A stretch of 64,000 nt of DNA from Auanema rhodensis (lineage: Eukaryota > Nematoda > Chromadorea > Rhabditida > Rhabditidae). A program made the position numbers and the translations under genes. The notes under the pieces were generated by a model that did no database searches, was not told the origin of the DNA, and was given only the letters and a program-made list of their open reading frames with translations. Positions 1 to 13,241 of this stretch are shown here, one piece after another. The stretch lies in the NCBI GenBank assembly GCA_964057225.1, contig OZ059896.1, positions 9,548,001-9,612,000 of the forward strand, given 5' to 3'. Position 1 is the stretch's first letter; each line of letters starts with the position of its first letter.

Positions 1-3000
1 TTTGTTGTTTTTACGGATTAAAGGCGCTTCACTAAATTCCAGAAAAAGCATAGTCTACAACGCTTATGAACAAGCAAGGAGATGAACATCCGCAAACCAG
101 CAACTAGGCGGAGGCAATTTGCTTTTTTCCGTAATGCTGTCATCAGTTAGAAAAGATCAGCTCTATTCGCACTACTTAACAATGTTTTTCTTGTCTTTCT
201 ACAAACTCGAAAATGACAATCATTGCGCTTAAGCGCTTACGGTTCTGCCACATCTATCTAGATGGATGACGAGACAGAAAAGCTAGTACATACTTGAAGG
301 CATGTGATAATCCTATAGTTTTTGCTGAAGCATTATGTTGTACGAGCATTTTTTTGCAGGAAAAAGAAAGAAGACAAAAAGCATTTGAAGATGTCAAAGA
401 TACCACAAAACTTGGTGGCAACAGGACATCTATATGATGTTTGTCCAAGAGCCAAGTGTTTGTGGGAGAAGGGAAAAAACTGATAAACTATACGTAGAAA
501 AATATCCGATGCTTAAAGAAAATCATTTGAACATAACAATGAAAGTGAAAGAAATTATACGAAATGTATGAAAAGCTAGATGTATAATTCTCATGTTATT
601 TCATGTAAAAGGAGAAAACGAGAAAGATACAGGGAAATTTTTGACGGCAGAACAATCCAAAAGAGGAACAAGCTAGCCAAGGCTAACTCCCACACCCCGC
701 ATTTACATATGTCTGTTCTGCTTGGAAACGGAAGAACTAGCTACACGGAGCGAAAAAGATGGATATGGAAAAGATGGATACAAGATGAAATTCTATGATA
801 CTGAAACGGTAGGTGACCTCGGAACACAACAACGTCTACTAAAGACCAGGTATTATGAGATAAATATATCAAACGGAAAAAAGTGAAATTTGATGAGGAA
901 ATGTTTATAAAATAGGGAAGAGCTACGAGATGCGTTATTGCATCATCGGTTTGGCGTCGTGCGTTGGTGCTGTTCCAGATGATAGTCTTCTTAGAATGTT
1001 TGTTGTGTCCTTCATGTGTGCATGCAAACAAGCATTCGCGCCAAAGCTTCTTCACATTGCTTCCTCTTCATCATCTTGCTATGCCCCTATTCATTCAAAT
1101 AATTCTCTGTTGTATTCATCAGAAGAAGGTAGCATTGAATTCAGAATAGTTATCAGAATAGAGTTAAAAAGGTTGCTATTAAGTGGAACCATGCTTTCAA
1201 CACTGCTATTTAGAGTAGGCTTCTTAATACAACTTCAGAAACTCAAAGTCAAAACCCGCATATATTCTACATGCGTAGAGTTGAAATGAATTCAAGATGT
1301 ATGCAAGAAATTATAGTATTTTGGAAAAGTAAAACATTATTTATCCGGAAGAATATACTTGAAGAGTTCTTCAAATTTTTTTCCGAAAACGTCTTATGTT
1401 GACCGTTGTATAACATCCGGTTCACTAAATGATTGCCAATTTCTTAAGATCGTTAGATGTGTACGAAACGAACAAAAAAATTGCAAAGCCAGACACTAAT
1501 GCACTTAGTGCCGATGAACGTTACACGCTGAACGAGTGTATTACCAATTCTACAGAATAGAAATATAAAATTATGAGGATAATAGTCTATATAGATAAAT
1601 AATCTGTTGAAGAAGGAAATGATGCTGATGAAGAAGATGATGAATGAAATATCGTGTGGTTTTCAGAAAATGAGGATAACGATGTAGAGAGACATAGTCG
1701 GAACCTCATCTGACGACTTCAACGTGTGTTTGATGCGCAATTTAGATAGGATTAAGAGAAGTTACTAATATCTAAAAACATGCAATATAATCCTTAGACA
1801 AGAGGTTGAAAACGAATACAGGCGGAGAATTATGCCGATTTGACGTAAAATTCTTTACTAAATGAAGGGGCAAATTAGGATATTCGACTGAAAATCTCAA
1901 AAGGTAATGAGGTTATATCGAGATTTGAATGTGTTTTTAGTCGTATTGGTCAAACATTTGAACGAAAAAATTGTAAAAAAAACATAGCATGAACGTTTGT
2001 TTTGGAAGTAGAAGATATGGAAAATGAAGCAGAACACTCCAACGTGAATAAGAACTTGTCAGATGAGGGATGTGAGCTGTATAGATTGATGACGAAAGGA
2101 GGACAAAAAGATGAGATGATGGTAGAAGAGGTGATGATGAGATATATAGTAGAAACAGGCAGCAATATAAGGATGACGAGAATGATAATAATAGAAGAAA
2201 AAACACTTCCACTATAAAAAGATTCAAACAGGACAAAACGAAAACGTTAGCTTTTCAATCGACTTTTCGAAAAAAAAAGCGACAAGACGGGAATGAACAA
2301 CAGGTCGTATGGGCACAGTATGTAGAACCTTCAAATTTGAATTGGTATGAGGAAGGCGAAACACACAAACTTGCCATGTATATGGGACATTAGTATTTGC
2401 AAGCTCCTATCGTGGTAAAAGATTTCAATATTTCGTCTTGGGAAAGGCAAACAGGTACTTCAGACATCAACTGCTTTCTATGCCAATTTTGAATAATTTT
2501 GATGACAATACAACTAATGAAGCATGAAAGCAAACGATTCTTGAACGAAAAAACTTAAGATGAAAAGAAAAATTCTGTAAAACTTGTGAAGAAAAGACCC
2601 AAAACTAGAAAGTAGATGAATTAGTCTTTAGGTCGAATATAACAAGAAATTGTTGCTTAATGACTTGACTCAGCCTCATAGGGGTTTTTTTCCCATTAAA
2701 TCTAAGAAGATGACAAAAATCGAAGGATAGTCAATGAAAATGCCATGGAAATAAGTGAAAACCTTTTTGAAGATTTCATGCAACAAAGGTTAGAGCATGA
2801 CAGATATTTTGACGAATTAATGGACAATTCGGATGATTTTTGATTGGAAAAGCCGGCTAATCAAAAAGAGAAAAAAGAGACGAAATGTGTAAAGAAACGA
2901 ATAAATTACTCGAATACAGTATTACAAATGGATAGGAAAGAGAGACAAACTGTTCATGCGAATGTAAAATACGGTTGAGCAACCGAAAAAAAAATGAAAA

Positions 3001-6000
3001 GAAACAACTAATAGTTCAAAATGCTATTTCATAACAGTTTCTCATTCATTTGAGGAAATAGAAAGAAATATAGAAATTAAATAAATAATATCGAGGATAA
3101 GCAAAATATTGTGGTTTTAACTATGAAACTATGGAAGGACTGGATGAGTAAAATCCCGTTTTTCGACTAGCCATCACGTGAATAAGAAAGAAAATTAGGC
3201 ACTGTCCAACGATTTAGACACATTGATTAAAGGTTTTTTTTATGTGTTGCTGTGTCCAGTAAAAGATGGCTGTTCCTCAAAAAAATTGAAAAGGATGTTT
3301 ATGTGTCCTTGAAAGGTATGTTAGGCTTGGACTGCTATATGGAATGTCTAGGAAACAGAGACAACAATTTGACGATGGCACACAAGATGATGTTTGAAGG
3401 TTTGTTGAGGAACGTCAGGGTAACGTCGGAACTCATGTATACGGGAAGCACGTCTAACGGATTTAGAAAACAGAGCGGAAGTGACAACAAGACCTGTTAG
3501 AAGATGACGGAAGGTGTTTGAGAAAAGGCAAAGAAGGCGTACGCGTTCAGGGCGTTATGATGATCAGAATTCTGAGTGTCATGATCATACATAAGTATTT
3601 TTTTCTCCAAAGATCAAATAAGGAAAGGATGGCAATACAGATGATTAATTCGATGACAGTATTGAGTAAAAAACAGTTTTGACGTTTGAATATATTCGTT
3701 TATATTCAAGAATGAATAGAGTATAAAGAAAAAAGAATTAAATCTTTTTATTTAAAAAAGTTTTACTATAATATATATATATATAAATGTATATATTATA
3801 TATTATATAAAATAAGTTGACCTGAACGATAAAGAAAATGGATTGGCCGTGAATTGTAGAATAAGAAGAGGAATGAATATAGTGAATACGAGGAAACAGA
3901 ACAAAGACATCAAAAAAAGAAATAAAAAGATACAGAAGCGAAATATGTCGTCCATATTTCTTATATTACTTTTTTCTTTAGAATCGTTAAGATTCTGATA
4001 ATGTTCACCTCAACGTAGGCTGTTTTCATGATTGTTATGAGCAATGATGTGTGTCATCGTTCATTTGTTTTCGAGATAATGCATATTGCAAAGTGAGGTT
4101 TGCAAAAGTTGCTAATATCAGAAAACTTAATTGAAACATATTTGAAATCAATTATGACTTATAATAATGATTTGTATTGCATATATATTGATATAGACAA
4201 TGAAAAAAGTAACACAGAATAGCAACTACAGTCATTAATTAAATCGTAAACTAGACGAAGTAACTGAAACTGTTAAAGATAATCATTTGGAACCAAGAGA
4301 GATCTAGAGAATTCTCAATAGTATATACAATTGTATGAGAGAATTTGGATGCTTAGTTAACCGGTTACAATACGATTAAACTAATGCACAGCTTCATTAA
4401 TTGAATGTATAGTTCTAATAATCAAATATATAAAAATTTTTTAGAATTTGAGTAGATGGCAAAAAGAAAATTGTTGATGTTGCAAGTATAGAAATATGAA
4501 AAGTAGATTCAACAGTTTTGTTGGCCAATAATTGATAGATAATGATGAATCAGAAATTGTAGACTTATATTATAATTGAAATTAATGAATCAAGCAGAAG
4601 CATTGTAATAAAAATGTTGAAAGTTGTTTAATCTTCGTATTTACATTCATATGTTATTAAAATTTATAATAAAATGTGAGATTAAACTATCGTATAGCCA
4701 TAGAGAAAGGATGTGCTGAATTAAAGATTATAAGAAGTTCAACATGTTCCAAAAGAAAACTATAGCTTACGATGGCTATAAAAGTGTTTTAAAGAAAAAA
4801 CTATCAAGATAATCAGATTATTGATATGTCATAAGCGATTTCATAATAGAGGTGAATCAGATGAATATACTTCAAGATGTATATGTATAAAATGACAAAG
4901 AATATGTTGACGTTATAGTAAGAAAGTAAGGATATATGTCTGCTTTGGAAGATGGACCAGAATCAGATGAGAAGTGAGTGAGTGTCTCGAGAAATGAAAG
5001 TGAAACATTCCGTTTTTTTAGCAGAAAACAAGAGCGGCTAGGTGAGGTCGTGGTCGAACAAGATTCTACTGACTTTCGCGAGAATTGAATGAAAACAATT
5101 GTATTACGGCTGTTCGCTAGAGCGAAATTTGAGATCCATTCCTGGTCCGATGCTTGATGGATGGTCAGTACCGTCACTATAACACTATTGAATTCTACTT
5201 CTGCGTTAGAAAGCTTGAGAAGATCTCAATATTTTAGCACATAAATCAAGAAAAAACCAGCTAAAAACCTAACATAACAGCGACAGAGATCGGTTCATGC
5301 TTTTTAAATTATAACAAAGTTAAGTTAAACAAATTGGCAATATGAATTGAAAAAATCTGCTTGAATATATATGCGCGTGATAGAGATGCTTAGTGGAATG
5401 ACGCTAAGGTAGAACGAACATGCGTGAAGCAAGTCAAGGACATCGAATTATAAATTATCTGATATAAGCATATAATTAGATTCACATAGATTACCTGATG
5501 CGAAAAGTGTCTAAGAGAATGGTCAAGCAGTGCTTGTGCACTGTTATTTCGTGACCTTATGTTCAAGAGGTCAGAATAGTCTACAAAAAAACTGAAGACA
5601 AGGCAGGTGAACCATGTATAATAGCTATACAATAAGGTTACTTCCTGACCGCCTTCTCAATAGATGCTCATTTGATTGCATATTGTAGAAAAGAGATTGT
5701 TGGTTCGTGTGCTCTAGTCGTAATTCTAATTCATTATAAAGTCTTTCTCTCCTTCTTTCTCTTAACCTTTTTTTGTTCGTCTCTACATCTATTCTCTCAC
5801 ACCTTTCTTCATTATATTCCTAACATATTCCATATGTGACCAGACTGTATGGCAATCAATATATGCAAAAGCAAATAATTGGAGTAAATCTACAAAACAA
5901 AAGCTATTGCAACCTTATGTATGTATATCTTTAGCATTTTCATTAAACTCAAACTAAATGAATAAGGCAATAAGAAAATTTCAAATATTCGACGAATATT

Positions 6001-7337
6001 AGGAATTATCAATAGAGAAGGAGATAATTTGGAGTGAAAACGCTATTTATACACAAGGAGATACTTATATATAGGAGAGAAACGAAGGGAAAGGTAAAAG
6101 CAATGAGGTTGAGTGACGCTTAAACAGATCTTCAAGGGTCCAACCAGCGGACAACAAGCATAGAAGATACGGACAACTTGCTCATTCGATAAGAGCAGAA
6201 GAAGTATGTTAGAAATCCTATTAGAGTTTTCTGTGTCACTTTAACTTCTCTCAAACCACTCAATAGCTTTCTGGGTCTTACAGAACTACAATCACATTTG
6301 AAGAAAACTGAGCATATGTACATAGGTAAGATGAGAAGATCAGTATTGAAGGTATAACCCCAAAACCTTTTTTTTAGAAAAGTTCTTCAAAGAAATAAAG
6401 AAAACAAATGGTTTTGTAATAAAAGCATTGTCACTAAATGTGTTTTGATTATAAGAATAGTAACATAAGAAATGAACAAAAAACTGTCGGAGCTTGGGTT
6501 TGGTTGGCATGGAAATAATGGGAAGAGCGGAACAGCAGATGCATGCTATTGGCCTAATGCTCTAAGACCTTTCTGTCGCCAAAAGATAACAGGATAGCGA
6601 AAAAGGTAGAATAGAGAAAAAGAAAAACAAAGAAGAACTAAGAGAGTGTATTAGACTGATCATCAATATACAATAGTGAAGACGTGTAATATGATATGAA
6701 GACGGAGTGAGAAAAAAAGAAAAAAACTGTCATTGGCAGATGTATAGAATGAGTGGACAGACTGACCATCAACTAAACCAAAAATAGACAAATGTTAGAA
6801 ATGAATTCAAAATAAACTTTTTACAACAAAAACAGTTTGTATAGTATATGAAAGATACATAATCATATAATATATAGTTAGTTCACAATATATATTATAT
6901 TATATAGATATAGATATAAATAAATATGAAAAGAATTGATGATATGAATCAACAACTATTTTCACAGGATGTGGTTGCAAAAAAAAAACTTAATATATTC
7001 GAAATTGCACATAAGAATTGTTAGTGAATATGAAATGAAACCGTACAGATTTCGAGAGAAATCGTCACAGAACGTAACGATACTGCAAAACGGTTAAGCC
7101 GAAAGCAAACGAAAGATCTGACACCTGGTTACGAGAGAAACTAACCCACGAACATATAGATATTATATGATATAATATTATATATATATAGAGCTAACTA
7201 ATTAATAACATTTTAACAATTAAAATATAGTGTAATATAGAAGAAATTAAGAGAATAAATGTGGTAATTAGGATATGTAAGAGCTTAATATATCTCAATA
7301 ATAATATCTAGCTAATTGTCTCCTCATCAACATATAA

Positions 7338-7340
<3 letters not shown>

Positions 7341-7368
<28 letters not shown>
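7341..7368. repeat. (GA)n microsatellite
   Basis: About 14 uninterrupted GA units on the + strand. Confidence 0.95.
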
Positions 7369-7370
<2 letters not shown>

Positions 7371-9191
7371 TAGAAAGTAGAATAGTGTATAGTATGTGAT
7401 AGGAATGCTGACTTGAAGCATTAATATGCTCTCTATACTATTTGAATTCTCAGTTGTTTAATCTTACTGATGGTCAACTATGTTGTGATTCTTGTCACAT
7501 TCACATCTATGAATGCATATGTGATGATGATGGTCATAGCATATATACCTATATGCTAATTATCTTACAACAAGGCTGTAGTGTAAGGTTATAATGACTA
7601 AATAGATTGCTCAATAGATATAGAACCTTAATTCATATATATATATATAATATATAATACATGATTGGTTTAGAAAAGCTATGCTTTCATGAAATGCTCA
7701 AATCGTAGTATTGACAAAAGAAAAAATGTGTCGTGAAAATGACAAAAAGAACCGGAAGCATTTCATGATTCGTTTCTGTCATCCTGAATTTTCCTTGTAG
7801 AAGAAATCAAGAAAAACTATTTCATGGAAAGCTGTAAGAATCTTATTTAGTTCAAAATAAAATGTAATTCAATAATGATTTTCTAGATTTTAGTAAGACA
7901 AATTGGATATTATGGGGAAGAAAACCGTTGACAAAAAATGAAATGGCCAATTTTTTACGTTAATTGGAGAGTCTTAATTCCTTATTTGATGGTCAAATTG
8001 AAAATGAAATTTTTTTTGTGTCTGAATTCCCCGAAACCAATATTGAAATACATGAGATTATTAAAAAAAAAATGTATAAGAGCGTTTGCAATTTGATATA
8101 TATCAAATAGAAGAAAATAAAATATGTTAAAACTAACACTTGATGAACAGTTAAAGTGGAAACTGTTCATATATTCTTCAATCTTTGTTCCGATATTCAA
8201 GAAAATATCTTATTTATTTAGATTAACTATATACAATATTCAAATGTTTGCATCATTCCAAACTACATTCGCTACTTATAAGAATAGATTTTAAATAGAA
8301 ATGTATGAATGAATCAGATTTGAGTCAAACTAAAAAAAATTTAGTACGATAGAAGTGCACAAATTTTTGCTATAAATAAGCTATACAAGTCCAAAAATAG
8401 CTGATGTTGTTGTACTTGTACAATTCAATATTGTAATTCTATATGTTGTATAGATTCATCAAGCAAAGTTCACGCTTGTCTCTCTAAGTTGATGGAAATA
8501 GTTGAAAATGAGAAATTTAATAGAACATGTTCAAGTTAAACAGATATTCTTAACTTGATCATTTTGATTTATTTCAAAAGTGAAAAGTATGCTGAATAAA
8601 GAGTAGAACAAGAAGATATATAGATAAAACAAAGTTTATAGAAATTAAACAGAGAAAAGGTTATGAGAAGAGAAGAGAATTAGAATTCACAAAGCGGGTA
8701 AACATGCTGAATACTCATACTGTTCAAGGTTCAGCACCTTTTACAGCATCTATCGCTATCTCTTTTTCTCTTTTCAGTAGTTTAAGCAAGTGACTTTTCC
8801 TTCTTCTTCTTCGTCGTCTTCTTGAGTGAGCGTAAACGTGCTCACAACCATTTCTGCCTGTTCGCTTTCATCCTCGTCTCTATGTATTTATACGGTCCTG
8901 TTTCTTTCACAACCTCTTATAGAATTGAACAATCTCATTTCAATCTATCTCTCCGTCTGTACATCGTTAACTTTTCTCTTCAAGCGGTCTCTCTGTTTGA
9001 GAGACTAACGCGATATTGACTTAATTGTTAGAGATATTAGATATTGCATTGCTCCAAACGAGAACGCTAAGGTAGAGCAGGAAAATAAGAAAGGCGAAAG
9101 AAGAATATAAAGGTAGAAAACATTGAGTGAGGAGAAATAACACGAGAAATAGTGGGACGGAAACGGAAACAGATAGATTATATGTATCTAT

Positions 9192-9193
9192 GA

Positions 9194-9261
<68 letters not shown>
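9192..9261. repeat. (GA)n microsatellite
   Basis: The longest GA array of the window, about 70 nt with one early interruption. It lies just beyond the last recognised exon of the minus-strand gene and reads as CT on that gene's sense strand. Confidence 0.95.
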
Positions 9262-9266
<5 letters not shown>

Positions 9267-9357
9267 CTTATAGATATATCGGTCTGTCCAAATGTTTTTT
9301 TTACATATTTGCATCTTCTTTCTTTTCAAGTCCGAAACAATAAAATAATTGTCGTAC

Positions 9358-12300
9358 CTGTGATCTTCTGCTGGGCAAAGTGCCATAGTTGTTGTCATCA
9401 TGTTGAAAAATGGACCTTCTCTGTTGAAACTGTCTTGAATATCTGGGTTCTAATGTGGCGAACCGTCTGAAATTATTGAAATGAGTTGAATAAAGAGAAG
9501 TTTTAACCTTTCTTCTAAGCAAGTTGGATATCCATTGTTTTTATTACGTGATACAGTAGCATAGTCATTGGGTACATAATTCCATTGAGGAATATTTTGT
9601 AATCCAACATAATTCGAAGCTAAATAGAAAACAAAATAGAAATTTATTGTATAATAAAGATAAAAAAGAAAAAATTAATTAATTTTATAAAGAAAAACAT
9701 ACAATTATGATGCCGAGGTAATGTAAAATCCAAACGATTTGGATTAATCATTTCGTCGCAAGACTGATCAGAATTGATCTGTAAAATAGCTGATTTTGAA
9801 GTATAAAACAAAAAACAAAGAATGCTTTTTTGGAAGAAAAATTCAATTTTTTGTAATTCGTCATACAATAAATGTCAACATTACTCTTAATATCTTAAAA
9901 TTACATGTTTTAATTATTCATGTGACTAGTTATACACACATACATGCCCACATATAATATACAAACAGGCGCATATATAAGCATTAAAAAATTTTTATAT
10001 TTGATTAATTAATTATTTAAAAATAATCAAAAGTTTTCTTATAAATATCAACAATTATAATCAAATATAAATAATATAAATAAGCTTTTAGTTGAGTTAA
10101 TATGTTTAATGGATGACTAATACTCACATGAGGTGTACTGTAAACTTCTGAATCAGAACTTATGGCAGGTCCTTTTTCGTAAGGTTGAAGCTGAAAACAA
10201 ATTGATAAGTTGATAATAGAATGAACTTTAAATTGATAAAAATTAAATTTTGTAATTTTAGTAATATTTTCTATATTAATATGATATGATCTATGAATCT
10301 GATACAAATAACAATAATAATTTGAACTTTTTACGCAAAGTTTAACAAAAATAACAAAAAAAAATCTAAAAAGAAAAGAAAAAATGAAAAAGAAAAGATA
10401 ATAAGAGTCATCAATATTAGTTGGAATAGTTTTCTGTTCATCACATACACTCAAAAAATGATAAAAGAAAATATACCATTTTGCAATATATTTATAATAA
10501 TAATGTCAATAAATATGATATTGAAATGAGTTTCAGGATACAAAAAACTATCATCAAATCTGACATTGAGCAATAAGCAAAAGAACAACTAAAAGAGATG
10601 AGTATAGAATAGATATGCATGTAGGAATGATTGTCAAAATGAAAGGTGGGAAAGACACAAAAAAGCGTAGGAGAACCAAGTGAAAAAGGACAAATTCAAT
10701 GACTAATATGCTTATCGTTTGGTATTCAGCAGTTTTGAGCGTCTGTTATAGAAGATACATAATATAGTTAATCAGATAGAAATAATAATAATGAAAATAT
10801 TATTGAATAGTAAGGAAAAAATGAATAAAATATATATTTTAATAAGTATATATGTATATGCATATTCATATATAACTATGATATACTTTAAAAAAAGTTA
10901 TTAAAAACTAGATAGATTATACAGACAATTTCTAGAATTACTCTGAGATGTAATATAATTAAAATAAAGCCGAATACAAGAAAAATGAACAGATTGATCT
11001 AGTAAGATGTGAAAAGAATTGTCGAAAAGTACAAAAAAATGAAGAAACTTACATGTTGTTCATCGTAAGCATGTATAATACCAGTTGAATAATGCATTTG
11101 GACAAGTAATTCGTACTTTATATTGATCAGTAGGCAATTGGAAGAAAGGAAGAAGCAAATAGTATAATAGTTCCAGCTTTAGCTCTAACAGTAAAGCTTG
11201 ATACAATACTATCTTGTCGTCAGAAAACAAATATAATGATAGTCGAATCGTCAGTTAAAAAAATAGTCTCTTGTAGGGACTAGAAAGGATTGACAAGCAA
11301 AGACAGTGATCAGGAGAAGCTGATAGTGAGAGCCTCAAAGAGAAAGAAAACATAAGAGTAGCCTTTTTGAAACCCTCCTTCGATGATGCAGACCATTTGG
11401 ATAGTTAAAATAGAAATGAAATAGCATATAAAATGATGAAGATGTGAAAGAGAAGCGCCAATGATAACAAGGACACCTACAGAAAAGTAAATAAAAGTTT
11501 TTAAAAAAAGACAAAAATGAAGAGAAGATTTGTTTTAGATTGAATTCTATATTTGATGTTCTATGTTGAATACTTAATATAAAATTGATATATTTTGACG
11601 TAATTGACAAGCTACAACAGTTTCAAAAAGATCAATTTGTTCTTCTTTGTTAATACTTCAAAAATGTATCAAATTCAATCAAAATATTGAATATAGTTAA
11701 GTGAAATTCTTAAATTGTAAATGTTTTTTTAGAATTTGTCAAAATCATTGTGATTCATATATGATCAATATAATATATTATAATAATATATTAGCCAAAC
11801 TAGCTTATGACAAGTAATAAAAGGTGCGAAAACTTTAAAGAAAGATGGAAGTTTCTTCAAAATTGAATGCTAGTCGTTGATTGTTGAAGAAAATCAAATG
11901 ACAGTATCAAGAACGACTATCTTGCCTCATTATATATTGATGATGAATATAAAAATAACGAAATAAAATGGTTATGACAAGAAAAAATTCAAATAAAGAT
12001 ATAAGTGAAGAAAAGAGAAATAACAATTGATATAATAAAAAAAACTATTATATATATTGAAAGTAGGAAATATAAGAATATTACAAGTGTTTAAAAGCGA
12101 AACAAAATGAACTTATAGACATTGACAATCATCTAAAGTGTCATCAGAACAGCCAATTGATAGATTTTGTGTTCAAAAGAGAAAAGCTAAAACTCACCCA
12201 AGCTACTCGTTCAAGTCCTTCTCTAACGGTGACCTTCGATGTGCGTCGAAGTATTCGGGCTTGTCTTGATGTTGGAGCAGGTACAGGCTGAAATGACAAG

Positions 12301-13202
12301 AGAATATTCAGAAAAAAACTATCAAGAACAAGATACAACATGAAATGAAAACATACTTGAGGCTTTCGATGAACTAATTGAGAATTCTCGTTTTTCCGTG
12401 GCAAAGTAGCAACAGCCGTTGGATACACGGAGCTTACAGATGGAATCTGCTCTAATGAAGCGCTTCGATCTGAAATATTCTTTATTAAATTAAAATTAAA
12501 CAAAAAAAAAAGGAAAGTTGGTGCATATTGGTACCTGAATTATGCATCAACAAGAATAAAAACAAAAATGAGTTAAAATGTGTTAAACCGTATAAATTGT
12601 CTTAAGAAAAGGGTTATATACGATTTTAAGTGGTCATTAAAAACAAGACCGGAGAATAGGTAAATGAAAAATTGATAAAACAGATTGTATGTGAAGAAAA
12701 AGGAAGAGAAAATAAGAAGTTCATGATCAGTAAGCGGAGAGAAACAATGAATTCAGAAAAATGAAATATGACTGTAATTATCTTCAAGTTCATTCCATGA
12801 AATGATATTGAAGAAATAGTATTATAGTTAATTTATGATTATTATATTTTAACAAAATAAAATAAAAACTTTTTTTTTTCTTTTTGAATCAAAATAGTTT
12901 TTGTTCGTTTGGAAAGTGTCAAATATGATATAGAAAAAATGTGTCATCCATGTAGATTTGAGAAGAAAGAAATATAAAAAATATGATCAGATAAAGCAAG
13001 TGGATAACTATAGAGAGTTAAAACAATGGAGAGTGAGGAAGATAGAAAGATAAAGTTGAATGATAGAGAGAGAAAAAGAAACTGTCTTGAACCGTAATGA
13101 CATGTGCATCAGATCTAACATCACAAAAGATTCCGAGAAATTCAGTTCTACTCTATTGATCTCAGTAGAATAAAGAATGTTTAAGAACTTTAAGGGAAAA
13201 AT

Positions 13203-13241
<39 letters not shown>

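Larger units (their letters stand above)
1..9357. other. No gene recognised; purine-rich flank, possibly intron or 3' part of the gene at 9358-19076
   Basis: I find no exon chain with convincing splice sites here. The + strand is strikingly rich in A and G, the same bias seen over the introns of the minus-strand gene to the right, which suggests minus-strand transcription through this interval. That gene has no stop codon by 9358, so its remaining exons should lie here or beyond the left edge. The longest minus-strand open stretch worth testing is 4872-5177. Two short pyrimidine-rich islands (about 5738-5830 and 8745-9010) interrupt the bias. A GA microsatellite sits at 7341-7368 and AT tracts at about 3767-3790 and 7636-7650. 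Confidence 0.5.

Noticed and set aside
8822-9019. Plus-strand open frames of 60-65 codons
   Set aside because: Low-complexity pyrimidine-rich island with two overlapping open frames, no splice partner and no family likeness.
9021-9401. Minus-strand 126-codon frame
   Set aside because: Runs through the (CT)n array into the real exon at 9358-9466; only the exon part is coding in another frame.
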